Shown here piece by piece: positions 36,940 to 48,000 of a DNA stretch of 64,000 bases; the stretch's first letter is position 1, and each line of letters begins with the position of its first letter. Both the position numbers and the translations under genes were made by a program. The notes below the pieces were generated by a model. It was not told where the DNA came from, did not search any database, and was given only the letters and a program-made list of their open reading frames with translations. This stretch comes from Shewanella nanhaiensis. Its GTDB lineage: Bacteria; Pseudomonadota; Gammaproteobacteria; Enterobacterales; Shewanellaceae. The stretch covers positions 94,666 to 158,665 of the forward strand of contig NZ_JAHZST010000013.1 in NCBI RefSeq assembly GCF_019457885.1, in the 5' to 3' direction.

Positions 36940-38091
36940 CTATTCTGCTTGAGCTTTCGCTTCAGAAATTAACTGAGGTGTAACTGGCGCACCTGGACGT
37001 ATCTTCTGTAGCCCCTCAACAATCAGTTGATCGCCAGCCTCTAGGCCTTTAGTGATCAACCACTGATGATCGATAACCTCAGCGGTCTCCACAATACGAG
37101 GCTCAACCTTGTTCTCAGCATTAACCACCATGGCAACACCTTGACCCTTAGGATTACGAGTCACGGCTTTTTGTGGCACCAAAATCGCTTCAGGGTCGGT
37201 TCCGACCGTCAGTACAGTGCGAACAAACATGCCAGGTAGTAGCAGACCATCCGGGTTAGGGAACTCAGCGCGTAGTACTACGGCACCAGTGTTTTCATCG
37301 ACGGTAACTTCAGCGAACTGCAGCTTACCTTTATGGCTGTAACGGCTGCCATCTTCCAAAAATAGGGCAACTGGAGCCGTATTATCATGCAACAACTGGC
37401 CACTGGCAATACGTTGCTTAAGGCGTAGCATCTGCGTGCTCGATTGAACGATATCGACATTAATTGGGTCAAGCTGTGAGATGTTTGCTAATGCTTGCGC
37501 TTGACCAGCCCCAACCAGTGCACCCGCAGTCACGTTAGATTTGCCGATACGACCTGAAATTGGCGATTCAACTTTAGTGTATGCAAGGTTAATTTCAGCA
37601 GTGTTAATTGCCGCTTTGGCGACAGCAACGCTGGCTTTGGCTTCCAGATAGTTAGCCTCAGCAGTATCAAAGTCTTGCTGACTAATAGATTTGCTTTTAA
37701 TCAGTGAGCTAAAACGTTTAGCCGTTGCCTTAGTCGATTTTTCAGCCGCCTGTGCGCGCTCAAGCTCAGCCTTCGCACTCACTAACGCAGCTTCATACTG
37801 CGACGCATCAATTTGATAAAGAGACTGGCCTTTCTTGACCTCTCCACCCTCATTAAAACTACGAGCCAGTACAATACCACTGACCTGTGGACGTACTTCT
37901 GCTTCTAAATACGCACGGCTTCGGCCAGGCAACTCCAAGGTGATCTCCTGAGGTTGAGTTGCCACTTTTATCACATTTACAGGGACACTTTGTGGGCCTG
38001 CCGCCATACCTGAACCTTCTGGTTTTTGGTCACAGCCAGTTATCCATAACGCCACACTTAAAACAGAGGCAATTTTCACTATTTGCCGCAT
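36940..38091 (-). CDS. RND efflux periplasmic adaptor (membrane fusion protein)
   Basis: 383 residues. A lipoprotein signal ends in ITGC (Cys20). The barrel-sandwich hybrid and hairpin follow in the order SRAYLEAEVRPQVSGIV, a long coiled hairpin (VSAKAELERAQAAEKSTKATAKR) and YTKVESPISGRIGKSNVTAGALV, then a beta-barrel and C-terminal domain with VTRNPKGQGVAMVV. It bridges the inner-membrane pump to an outer-membrane channel. It precedes the pump gene by 12 bases. No local repressor gene is present. Confidence 0.94.
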   Translation of the reverse strand: MRQIVKIASVLSVALWITGCDQKPEGSGMAAGPQSVPVNVIKVATQPQEITLELPGRSRAYLEAEVRPQVSGIVLARSFNEGGEVKKGQSLYQIDASQYEAALVSAKAELERAQAAEKSTKATAKRFSSLIKSKSISQQDFDTAEANYLEAKASVAVAKAAINTAEINLAYTKVESPISGRIGKSNVTAGALVGAGQAQALANISQLDPINVDIVQSSTQMLRLKQRIASGQLLHDNTAPVALFLEDGSRYSHKGKLQFAEVTVDENTGAVVLRAEFPNPDGLLLPGMFVRTVLTVGTDPEAILVPQKAVTRNPKGQGVAMVVNAENKVEPRIVETAEVIDHQWLITKGLEAGDQLIVEGLQKIRPGAPVTPQLISEAKAQAE

Positions 38092-38533
38092 GAGAACTCC
38101 TAATTGACGCCACCAGTCGAGGTCACAAATACGAGCAGCAGGAAACTCCGCAGCTTATACACGTGGGCAGCATAATTTTTTGTGTAAGATTTGAACTTGT
38201 CTTTATCTCATAACTGACCGTTTGCAACAAGGAGAAGCGGTGGGAATTTTGTAAGCTAATGCAAATTTATACACTAGATCAGACTCTTATGTTACAGGTA
38301 AGTTAAATCCATCGTCAGTTAGATGTGCTTGTTGCCTGCATGTTTAATGGCCGCTGAAACTATTGGAATAATTAACTAAATTTTTCACACCTTCCGCTGA
38401 CTCCTTCTGATAGCAATTCATTCATAATTGTTCATATTTATTAGCGATTGATTCATCCCATCCCCCATTGCTATTCACAAATACCCCCTATAGTGCTTCT
38501 GTGCTAACAAATACATTAAATGAGATGACTTCC
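38092..38533. other. Divergent intergenic region between the RND operon and the TorF-like gene
   Basis: About 440 bases containing both promoters. I see no clear operator palindrome and no gene. Confidence 0.5.
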
Positions 38534-39289
38534 ATGACTATCAAGATGACACTTCAACACAAGTTACTATTAAGTGGATTACTACTATCAGCAGCCTCTG
38601 TAACTCAAGTTCAGGCTGAAGAGAATAATCAAGTGCTCGGCGGTACCATCAATGGCAACCTAACCTTTGCATCTGATTATGTTTTCCGTGGTGAATCTGA
38701 AACCTTAGACGGTGATGTTCCTGTGGTGCAAGGTACATTAGGTTGGGGTAACGATGATGGTTGGTATGGTGGTGTTTTCGCTTCTAACATCAAGTTCGCC
38801 GATCCAAACCTTGAGATCGTTACCGCACCATTTATCGGTAAAGCTGGTGAGTTTGGTGACAGTGGTATCACCTATGACGTGATGGTCTTCTCATATCTTT
38901 ACCCAGGTGCTTCATACTCAAACTACACCGAACTTTGGCTTAAAGTGGGCAAGCAGTTTGGTCAAGCCAACATACAGTTGGAAGTAACACCAACGATAGA
39001 TGATTGGTTTGGTGTCGATGGCTGGCAAGGTGTTAACTACGCAATTCACCCAAGCTATGAGTTTAGCAATGGCGTTAACCTTTCTGGATCAGTTGGTTAC
39101 CAAGAGCTTGATGGCGAAGGCGCTGAAGGTTGGGGTCACTGGAACTTAGGTATCAGCAAAACTTATGTCGGTCTTAAGTTTGACCTTAGATACCACGGCA
39201 GCACCGTCGATGAAACACATAAGGTGTATGGTACACAAACAGAAATTTTTGATGACCGATTTGTAATCGGTGTCAGTAAAAGCTTTTAA
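38534..39289 (+). CDS. TorF-family putative porin / outer-membrane protein
   Basis: About 251 residues. A signal peptide ends at VQAEE, followed by the typical TorF/TIGR02001 opening GNLTFASDYVFRGESET, alternating barrel strands with WYGGVFASN, and a C-terminal phenylalanine (VIGVSKSF) for outer-membrane insertion. The substrate is unknown. I prefer ATG 38534, with a GAG element nine bases upstream; an in-frame ATG at 38525 is also possible. A strong terminator follows. The gene at 56.0 kb encodes a related-looking protein. Confidence 0.75.
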   Translation: MTIKMTLQHKLLLSGLLLSAASVTQVQAEENNQVLGGTINGNLTFASDYVFRGESETLDGDVPVVQGTLGWGNDDGWYGGVFASNIKFADPNLEIVTAPFIGKAGEFGDSGITYDVMVFSYLYPGASYSNYTELWLKVGKQFGQANIQLEVTPTIDDWFGVDGWQGVNYAIHPSYEFSNGVNLSGSVGYQELDGEGAEGWGHWNLGISKTYVGLKFDLRYHGSTVDETHKVYGTQTEIFDDRFVIGVSKSF

Positions 39290-39360
39290 GTTCTAAATTT
39301 TACCCTGCGACATAGCTCAATCTTTATCTCTATTTATTGCTGATTTCTTGGCGAACATCC

Positions 39361-39387
39361 ACCAGCCCTACCGGGCTGGTTTTTTTA
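39361..39387 (+). terminator. Terminator behind the TorF-like gene
   Basis: ACCAGCCC and GGGCTGGT (39361-39380) with a TACC loop are followed by a run of seven T. Confidence 0.88.
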
Positions 39388-39397
39388 GTTTAAAAAT

Positions 39398-40087
39398 TTA
39401 AATTCGACTGTCTCCAACACTGCAAGCAAGCACTCTACTGATATCAGCTAAACTGCGACCCGATTGCTGCTGCCAAGTATTAAATACCCCCTGAACCTGC
39501 TTTAAACCGCTCTTGGAGCTAAAACCAAAGTCCACCAACTTATGAGAAGTGAGGTAACCTTGGACATCCCCTGTTAGCAAAAAGGTATCTTTACCTATCG
39601 CCCGCAAAAAATAGGGACCTGTATTACCACCTAATCGAGTACCACGGCGTTTAAGCACAGCCCAAAGCTCTGTGATCTCCTCACTTGGCCAATTAGCGAT
39701 ATATTCAGCCAAACTGCCGTGCTCACGGGCAATATCATGGGTCATCAGAGCATTATCATAGATAGCCATGGTCTTCTTCATATGACGAATAAGATTGGGA
39801 TCGCTCGCCCGCTCCTGTAACTGCTCAGGAGACAACATCAATACCTTGTGTGGCTCAAAACCAAAGAAAGCCGCTTCATACGCTGACCATTTATTCTCAA
39901 CGATTCGCCAGATAAATCCAGATTGGAATACTTTTTTACTCATCTCAGAGAGAAGTTCAGCATCTTTATATTGACCAATCTCATCTGGCGTCAAACTGGA
40001 AGTAAGCAAACTCTCAAGGCTCTCATCTCCACCCTTACGCTCACTTGCTCTTTGATAAATAGATGAAAAAGATTCTAACTGGCTCAT
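39398..40087 (-). CDS. DNA-3-methyladenine glycosylase I-like protein (Tag superfamily)
   Basis: 229 residues. The signature SKKVFQSGFIWRIVENKW followed by EAAFFGFEPHKV, then a helical region with RHMKKTMAIYDNA and the LKRRGTRLGGNTGPYFLRAIGKDTFLL block, matches the COG2818 branch of alkylation repair glycosylases. It is more distant from classical E. coli Tag, and I see no full Tag zinc ligand set, so activity is uncertain. ATG 40087 is chosen because upstream residues are hydrophobic and unlike the family. No clear Shine-Dalgarno is visible. Confidence 0.65.
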   Translation of the reverse strand: MSQLESFSSIYQRASERKGGDESLESLLTSSLTPDEIGQYKDAELLSEMSKKVFQSGFIWRIVENKWSAYEAAFFGFEPHKVLMLSPEQLQERASDPNLIRHMKKTMAIYDNALMTHDIAREHGSLAEYIANWPSEEITELWAVLKRRGTRLGGNTGPYFLRAIGKDTFLLTGDVQGYLTSHKLVDFGFSSKSGLKQVQGVFNTWQQQSGRSLADISRVLACSVGDSRI

Positions 40088-40374
40088 ATTTTTATACTGA
40101 CACTCAAACAAATATTGGGCTCTATAGTATGAAAATGATAAGAGAAAGCAAGCTAGAGAGAGGGGGATTAGCAACGAAAAATGGTTCTAGAGTCACCGGA
40201 AAAATCAGGTTATAGCCACAACCCAAGCTTACTAAGCCCACTTAAGGCATCTTATGCTGTCAACTGCCTTTTAGGCGAGTTGTTCGTTGCAGGCTTGACA
40301 GTCATTCTAGTGCCATAGGTTCGGCATCACTACTCCGTCCCCCATAAACGACTATAATTGCCAACCTTTTTACC

Positions 40375-40408
40375 GCCGCTAATGACCCCATCCATTAGCG
40401 GCTTTTTT
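40375..40408 (+). terminator. Orphan intrinsic terminator
   Basis: GCCGCTAATG (40375-40384) pairs perfectly with CATTAGCGGC (40393-40402), followed by six T. No plus-strand gene precedes it within 1 kb; a TATAAT lies just 17 bases upstream of the stem. Confidence 0.75.
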
Positions 40409-40549
40409 CTCTCTTTTATTGAGACACCCATTTTAATTTCTTATAATTTTCACAAAATGAATGCCCTTTCTTATCAAAGTAGAAGTTTTCGCTTTCTTAC
40501 ATTAATAATCAGATTGAGTGCTAATAGAAATTGGTTCAGAAGAGGGGAT

Positions 40550-40609
40550 ATGGGTCAATTTACTGAAAATCAGGCAACAAGAGCATCAAGCTGGGAGCTT
40601 GATTGGTAA
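40550..40609 (+). CDS. Possible 19-residue small protein
   Basis: ATG 40550 is preceded at good distance by a strong AGAGGGG ribosome site and runs 19 codons (ending in WELDW) to TAA 40607-40609. It lies between an orphan terminator and the end of the transposase gene. Conservation is unknown, so this is only a candidate. Confidence 0.2.
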   Translation: MGQFTENQATRASSWELDW

Positions 40610-40639
40610 AGCGTACTCTCTTTACCTAAAACAAGTGAG

Positions 40640-41620
40640 CTAAGCGCTGTCTAGCCATCGATGGCAATTTGCAGCACCTTGCCTGCGCTTTTTCTCTTGA
40701 TGTTCACAAAAAGCATCTAACTCTTGAAGTGTTCCTACTGCTCCTTTAAATAAATCGCCAAAGTCAGTCGAGAGCTTTAGCCAGTTTTCTTGAGGAATAT
40801 TGAGTCTATCGAGTATTCGCTGTGAAGTTTGGCTAATGGCACCACGTTTATCCTGTCTAATAATACGCCCTGTATCATCAACGAGTTGCAGGTAATCTTT
40901 AGCGCTAAACATCAGTCCTTTTGGCATTTCGTTACGTTCATTACCCACAAATGGCAGTAACGATGTTGGCTGCTCGCCATTTAGCGCTGCTTTTATACGT
41001 CGTTGTATACTGGTGAAGTTTGAGTTTTCTGGGGTTGTAGCCATCTTGGCTCTGATAGGGTTAAGGTCTACATAGGCCATGCAAGCCAATACGGCCGCAT
41101 CATCGAGCAGGGCTTGAGACTTAAACCTCCCTTCCCAAAACCGCCCTGTGCACTTGTCTTCTTTGTTCGCCATACGTGCAATAGGCTCATTTAGAGCACG
41201 CATAAACCAAGAAATATCACTCAATCGACTTCGATATTGCGCTATTGAGTGCTTTAAACTATTAACTTCAAAGCTTTCTATCACTTCTCCTTTGGTAAAT
41301 TTTTGCGTGATATCTGTGCCTTTAAACAAGTTATGCCAATGCTCAACAACCTCCCTATCGCCCCAAGCATTCGCTTCATAGATATCGACTCTTAAGACCA
41401 AATGTAAGTGATTGGACATCACCGCATAAGCCGCGATATCGATAGCAAAGACCGCTGCTAGCTTCAGCAACTGAGATTCAACCCAATCACGTCTGTGGTC
41501 GTAGTTCTTGCCAGTAAGCGCATCATCACCAAACAGGAATGCTCTTCTCGTGACACGACTACAGCAATGATACATAGGTGTATCTTCTAAACTAATTTGA
41601 CTTCTTCTTGGACGGGGCAT
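40640..41620 (-). CDS. REP-associated-type Y1 (HUH) transposase
   Basis: 326 residues. The N-terminal PMYHCCSRVTRRAFLFG and the HUH motif MSNHLHLVL, together with GRFWEGRFKSQALLDD and CMAYVDLNPIRA, are typical of IS200-like Y1 proteins of the REP-associated tyrosine transposase type, which are usually domesticated single-copy genes and not true IS elements. The long C-terminal part (200-326) is of unknown function. ATG 41620 follows AGAGG. Three 24/28-bp repeats lie within 60-140 bases upstream of its start, a typical relation between RAYT genes and their repeats. Confidence 0.8.
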   Translation of the reverse strand: MPRPRRSQISLEDTPMYHCCSRVTRRAFLFGDDALTGKNYDHRRDWVESQLLKLAAVFAIDIAAYAVMSNHLHLVLRVDIYEANAWGDREVVEHWHNLFKGTDITQKFTKGEVIESFEVNSLKHSIAQYRSRLSDISWFMRALNEPIARMANKEDKCTGRFWEGRFKSQALLDDAAVLACMAYVDLNPIRAKMATTPENSNFTSIQRRIKAALNGEQPTSLLPFVGNERNEMPKGLMFSAKDYLQLVDDTGRIIRQDKRGAISQTSQRILDRLNIPQENWLKLSTDFGDLFKGAVGTLQELDAFCEHQEKKRRQGAANCHRWLDSA

Positions 41621-41677
41621 AACAACCTCTCATTTCAGCTCATAAGTAAAGCATAGTAAGAGGCATCAAGACATGCC

Positions 41678-41757
41678 ATTAATTGTGGGTGGCTCTATAA
41701 ATCCTATTGTGGGTGGCTCTATAAATCCTATTAATTGTGGGTGGCTCTATAAATCCT
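41678..41757 (+). repeat. Three near-tandem 24/28-bp direct repeats
   Basis: The 24-base unit beginning ATTGTGGGTGGCTCTATA occurs at 41682-41705, 41706-41729 and 41734-41757, without mismatches. Copies one and three carry an extra ATTA in front (28-base form). Each unit holds two GTGG tetranucleotides, the kind of GTRG motif that marks REP elements, but only weak internal symmetry. The last copy ends exactly at the immunity gene stop codon. Confidence 0.9.
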
Positions 41758-42048
41758 TTAATTATTTTCTCGGCTTTTATACTCATTAATATAGTGACTA
41801 ATTTCGTAAGCCGTCCCTGTCTCGCTTAATCTACCTGATTTCTTATCAATAATGATTGGTGCGTTTCCACCAACCATATATCTAAAATCACCAGTTTCTT
41901 GAAATTTCTTTGTGTTATAAAAAAAAACCCAACCAAAACTTTCTGTTAAAGTTTCATCATCAAGAATTACAAGCTCTTCACCCAAGTCTAGTTTTGCAAT
42001 GTATTTTTGAGCTAAAGATTTTGCATCGTTCAGCGTAATAATTTCCAT
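41758..42048 (-). CDS. Immunity protein for the Rhs toxin (YrhB / Imm35-like)
   Basis: 96 residues, no signal peptide. The pattern of an N-terminal helix, then ESFGWVFFYNTKKFQETGD, GGNAPIIIDKKSGRL, and a final GTAYEISHYINEY matches the YrhB-domain immunity family (Imm35) as I recall it. Such proteins bind and neutralise a toxin of neighbouring cells. It starts 9 bases behind the stop codon of the large Rhs gene, in the same direction, the classical place for the cognate immunity gene. Confidence 0.75.
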   Translation of the reverse strand: MEIITLNDAKSLAQKYIAKLDLGEELVILDDETLTESFGWVFFYNTKKFQETGDFRYMVGGNAPIIIDKKSGRLSETGTAYEISHYINEYKSRENN

Positions 42049-42057
42049 TCTTAATCT

Positions 42058-45000
42058 CTAATTTGTTTTCATTAAACTAAAACTTTTAAATCCATCTAAA
42101 TTGGCTGCTCCACCAGTTTGTCCATCCAAGAACCTAACAGTTCCGTTTTGATTAACGACGTTGAAGAAGTGACCAGTCTGAGAACCACGAGAGCCAAATA
42201 TAATACCTCGGGAACCATCACCAGCTTTAAGCATTTGAGCTTGGATTCGACTTGCACTTGTTAAAGTTCCAAAAGTATTACCAAAATGCTTTTCCAAATC
42301 TGCAACTGTTGTTATTCCGCCATTCAGTGCCGAAGCGGGATTACCTGCAATAGTCGCATCGGTTGCAATAGAGCAGTTTGCACAGTTTTGCTTTCCACCT
42401 AGTTTATTAACATTTCGTATCGAACCAGCGGTACTGTTCGCAGCTGGCAACCTAGCCATCGCCACATCCGTTATATCACCACCAGATCCAGCAACAAATA
42501 CTAATCCAACCGCTTCAGCGCCAATATATGTCGATAATACACCGCCAGTTAGAATCACGGCACCAGTAAACCCAGCTTTGCCAGAGGCATCACTTCTTAT
42601 CGCTTGATCTTGTTCAATACTAACACCACCCGGAGGGAGTCTGAAGTCTCCACCAGCGTCATTAATAAACCTCATGCTAGGCATGAACCCCATGGAGATT
42701 AGCTCGTCATCGCTATAGCCTCCAGAGTCACTAGCAATCTCCCCCTGCCCACCAATCTCATTAATCTTAAAATCAACTTCAAGGGTTGTTTTCTTATCTA
42801 ACTGGAAAGTGGCAGTGTAGTTATTACCACCGTTACTAGTAATGGTACCGCTAATCTCTGTTCTACCCCCTTTTTTACTAGACTTCGGTAAATCCTGCGC
42901 CCCAAAACTAGTACAGCCTGCTGCAGACCTGCCCTTAATCCTTGTTCCACAATACCCTGTAGGATCCGTCCCTGCTAACGGATTATTCATAATATACGAA
43001 TAAGGGTTCACACTTTGCGTCGACGTCGGACTCTGGATCAAAGGATCCACCGACATAAATCGACCCAAGTTGTAGTCATACACACGGCCGTTCATATGAA
43101 TAAGCTTCTGCTCATTCAAATGCTCATGGTCGGTGAAGCCGCGGCGATTACGGTTGGTCTCGAGTAGGTCACCAAAGCTGCCTGAAGCACTCGCAGTGGA
43201 GGTGCGGCCGAAGGGATCGAAGTAGCGGCGGCTTATCACATTACCTTGATGATCTACCATAGTAGTGGCGCTGCCTAAGCGGTCTCGCAAGGTGTAGAGC
43301 AGTTGATGGCTCTTCTGCGGGGTGTAACTTAGCACGGCGATGTCAGAGATGTACGCCCGCCAGCTGCCGTCATTATCGGTTTCAAACAACTTATCAACAT
43401 AGTGAGTCTTGGTCGTAGTGCCGCTCACTGTGCGGGTTTGCAGGGCACGCATATTGTCACTGCCGTAAACAAATCCTGTGCTGGTGTTATTGCCTGCTCC
43501 TCTACCTACGATAGTTAAAGGTTTATCCAGCGCATTGTAGGTCATGGTGAGGTTGTCACCGCTTATCAAGTTACCGCGCTTGTCGTACTTAAAGCTGACC
43601 TTAGTGCCATTAAGTTTCGTGATGGCACAGACAGCATTTGGCCCCGCGTTGCTGTCAGAGGTACAGCTGCTGTTGTACTCATAGGCATTGGCGGTGTTGC
43701 GGCTGTAATCAGACTTTTTAAGCAGATTACCCACAGCGTCATAACCATAATCGACGGTCGCCGCAAACGGGGTTGCACTGTCATAAATCGCAAACCCTGC
43801 GTTGCTAAAGCTGTACTGCTCTAGGCGGTTGAGGTTGTCATAAACGTAGCGCTTCTCTAACCCTGTGACCGCATTACGCTCTGCGGTGAGGTTCATAAAA
43901 CTGTCGTATTGCTCATAATAGTGCTGATGCAGTAGGCCCAAACTGCTAGTAACTTGGGTGCTGGCCATGGTGCCTTCGCTGTTATAGCTGCTGCTTTGGG
44001 TTAACAGCGCGTTAGCCATCTGGCTGCCCGTTAGATGACCGGCGGCGTCCATGTCGGTGACAGTACGGTAGATGTACCCCGATGCCGCATTGCGGGTTTG
44101 ATTCAGGTAGCCCGTATCGTTATAGCGGTATTCCAGCGTTAAGTTGTTGGGGTAGGTTAGCGCTTTAGGACGGCCGTAGAAGCTGTCGTACTGATGCTTG
44201 ACGGTGCGAGTGACATTGTCACCGCCTGCGCTAGTTGCCACCTTGACCGAACTGGTGGCCAGTTGCAGGTTACTTGTATAGGTATAACTGCGGGTAATGC
44301 CGTTTTGAGTCTCACTGCTGAGCATGCCCTGTTTAAGGGTATCCCAAGTGTAGCTGGCACTGCCATTGGCATTACTGCCAGTGAGGGTTTTGGCTGTGAT
44401 ACGCCCTAAGGTGTCGAGGGTGAAGGTCTGGGTCACACTATTGGCATCGGTTTGGCTGTCGAGCTCGCCTAAGGTGTTATAGCCAAAGAGGGTGGTGCCT
44501 TGGTTAGGGTCAACAACCTGAGTTTTATGACCGAAACCGTTGTAACTGGCGACTATCTTACTGTTGTTGGCGTCTTGAATAATCAGTGGTCGCCCTGCGC
44601 CGTCATAGGCGAAGCGGTTACTGCCACCTGCGGCATCGACGGTTTCATAGAGCAGCCCCTGCATACCGTAGGTACGGGACATAGTACGACTATCGACTGT
44701 GATATCGGTTTTAAGGCCTATGTAGTCATAGGTGGAGATTAACCCGCCCGACTCACCATTTGGTAAGCTGCGCTGCGTTGGTCTGTCGAATCCATCGAAC
44801 TCGCTGAAAATCGTGTAGTCAGCGCTATCGCCATCATAAAAAGGCAGCGACTCATGGGTTAGGTGCCCTAGGCTGTCGTACTTTTTATCCAGATATTGAT
44901 AATTGCTGCCATCAAAACCTTGAGTGGCGCTACGCAGAGTACGACCTAAGCTGTCGAGATAGAGCTCTTGCGTTGGCATGCCGGCAGAGGTGGTGCGGGT

Positions 45001-48000
45001 CATCAACTTGGCATGTGTTGGTGCATGACTGCCGCTGGACGCTAACAGGTAGCGCAGGTATTTGGTCGGACTGCCTGTTTGGCTCATCTGTACTGGGCGA
45101 CCGATGGCATCGTACTGAGTTTGGGTGATGATACTATTTGGTGCGGTGACCTTAGTCGGTACGCCTAAGCCCATCTCATACTCGGTTGTCGTCACATGAC
45201 CCTTAGCGTTAGTGACTTTATAGGGCAGGTAGCCGTCATCGGCTTGGCTAGTGCCATTTTTGGTATAGGTGAACGAGGTGCTACGCGCCGTTAATGCACT
45301 ACAACTACTGCTATCACCTGTGACACTGACCTGACTTGGTAACCCATAACTATTGAGCGTGGTCGACTCTACCCGACTACAACTGCTGCCACTGGCGGTA
45401 TGAGTGACTTGAGTGGGTTTATAGTGAGTGGCGTCCCAACTGTCGACAGTGAGGGTTTGCCACAGCTCGGTGTCGGTACTTGTATAGGGGTCACTCGCCC
45501 AGCCACGCGCCGTGACGTTAGTGGTCGTTTTTCTAGACTCAAATTTACCCAAGAACCAGTTATCAGTATCGGGGATGAACACGGTATCAACCACAGTTTG
45601 GTAGCGGTTAGCGCCACCATCGATATAGTCAGTGACCACTTTAGTGCGTTTTTTGATGTTGCCATGCTCTGTGACATCGGCAGTATCAATGGTTTGTTCA
45701 ACGCTGGAGCGTTGCTCGCTAGAGCCGCTGAGGCCATAGCTATGGGTGACCGTGCTGGTGTTGATGTTGTGATAGACACCGCTAATGCTGTGCTGAGGGT
45801 TATCGGCCCAAGTTTGCTCTGTTGTCGCAACCGTGGTGCCATCGATATTAACCGTTTGCGACTCGAGTAGGCTGACCTCGGGGAATTTTTGCTTAAAGAC
45901 GCTTGAAGTGACGCGATTTCGCGCAACATCTTTTTCGATTATCTCCCTAAAGCCGGTGAATCCTCGGCCTTGCAGGTTATACATGGCGCCTTTGTAGGCG
46001 TATTCAGTCTCATTAGTACCGCCTACGCCGTTACTTTGCTCAAAGGATTGCACCACATACATGCTAGAGCCAAAGTTAATGTATTTACCATCAATATAGC
46101 TATGAGCAACACCATATAACTTTTCTTCACCTGCGCTTTGCACGCCTGTACTGAGTGGGCGATACAACCATTTTGTAGTATTTCCTAAACCATCAGTCGC
46201 ACTCGTAAGATAATCATTAGCCTGATAAGACTCTCCTGTTGAACTTTGACTCCTTGACAGGTATGTACCATAACCATTTAACCAACTTGGCAAGCTTTGT
46301 CCACTCTTTATCCAATTACCAGCGCGCGGAGCATAGACAAACAACATGTCTTGTAGACCTTCACCAAAGATGTCAAGTATTGAAGATTGTGACGCCGAAC
46401 CAATAAAGTTTGTCGGTTTACGAGTTGCTGTAACCTCTCCCCCATTTACAGTAAATTCAATTGCATCAAATTTATAAACACTATCATCTTTTCTGGCTGC
46501 ATCAATAAGTTGTGTTGGTTGCGCGCGTTCTTCTGGATAGAAGTTATATGAAGGGTAGTAGTCGCCGTATAGCTCCCCACCACATTTATCAACTTCCTTA
46601 AATGTCTCATTGCGTCGATCTAATGCAACGACTTTGGAGCAGCCTTCAACAATACGTTCTCCAGGAAGTAGTAGTTCAGCAACACCATTAGTGTTTGTGT
46701 CACTCACTTTTAGTGCACCATTAAAAAGTGGCACCTGATAATGTATCTCTTCACCATAAGGGTCGACCATAGCAACATACCTACGAGTAGCAATGAGGTC
46801 ATTACCCAGATTTATTGACTCACCAAACTCTGCTAGACCATTATTAAGTCTGACATAAAGGTTTGGGGTTGAAGAGTAGACACCTTCTGTAGTTTTCCAG
46901 CCTAACCAATCATTTAAACCATCTCCGTTAACATCAATAAACATGTTAAAAATGTTGGCTGATTCAACGATTGGCGGCTTTCCGCCTTCAAATTCCTTGT
47001 AGGTGAAGCCACCATCTCCCTGTCCCAGCAAAAAGCCTTGAGGGTATCCGCCAGGAATAGAAATATGGGCGCCATTGAACCCTGGAACAATCGTCTTAGT
47101 AACGAGTAAGTCAGCAAAACCATTACCGTCAACGTCTCCAATAAAATTTGCTTTACGGTAAATAGATTGGTCCCAATCAGATTCACCATCGCTGAAGATC
47201 CCAAAACTGAAAATCTCTATGCCATTATTAGAATACGGGGAGCCCACATTACCAGAATGAAGATAACGATATAGTTTAGGTTTAGCATTATCGTAATGAT
47301 ACAGAACTAGGTCTGGGTAACCATTACCATTAAGATCACCACTGTAGACAACACTATCTTGGTTATATTTCTGTCCACTTCCTAATGGGATGTAGGTATT
47401 GTAATCACCACTTGCACTGAGTGATATATTGAGTTGCCCATTAACTATACGGTGACTATCAGTAATGCCGTCCATATCTGCATCAAAAGCGACGCACGTT
47501 TCGATACCTATATAGCGGTTAACTTGACAATCATCGTAGTACTTACTGTGAGTACCTATCTTGTCTCCTTCGGCATTCAGTAAGACCTCAGGGAAGTCAG
47601 CTACTCCATTACCATCAACATCACCTTTTGGCATAATGTCTTTAATTATGATGACGTTATTAAATAAAGAGGAGTATTCTAATTTTTCTTGTGCAACGTT
47701 TCCAGAAGCTAAAAGCCAGTCAAAAGTCGTTGGTAATCCGCATTGCTCAACACCACCAGAATATGCACACTTTTGGATGCTGTCTAGAAGGTTTCTTTTA
47801 CTCGCCGACATGCGAGAGTGTGACAATTTGTAGCGACTTACTTGATGCGAATTGCTCAAAAAAGTATCAACTCGTAGTAGTTTTCGAGTTTGTTTTATTT
47901 TTCCACCAGAAATAAATGAAATTCGTTCGTCATGGCTCGCATCGTAAATAAAATCTATATAGCGTTCCCCTTGAGAGCCATTACTACCTGTGTAGTAAAT

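Larger units (their letters stand above)
40088..40639. other. Gene-poor region between the glycosylase and transposase genes
   Basis: About 550 bases. It has an isolated TATAAT (40353-40358), an intrinsic terminator right behind it, and a possible 19-codon reading frame; these are listed separately. I see no larger gene. Confidence 0.5.

Noticed and set aside
40640..41757. A complete IS200/IS605 insertion sequence
   Set aside because: The transposase is of the REP-associated type, and I see no subterminal hairpin ends on both sides; only repeats on one side.
45369..45929. Long open frames on both strands inside the Rhs gene
   Set aside because: They are by-products of the codon bias of the Rhs repeats; no ribosome site or protein-family motif supports them.
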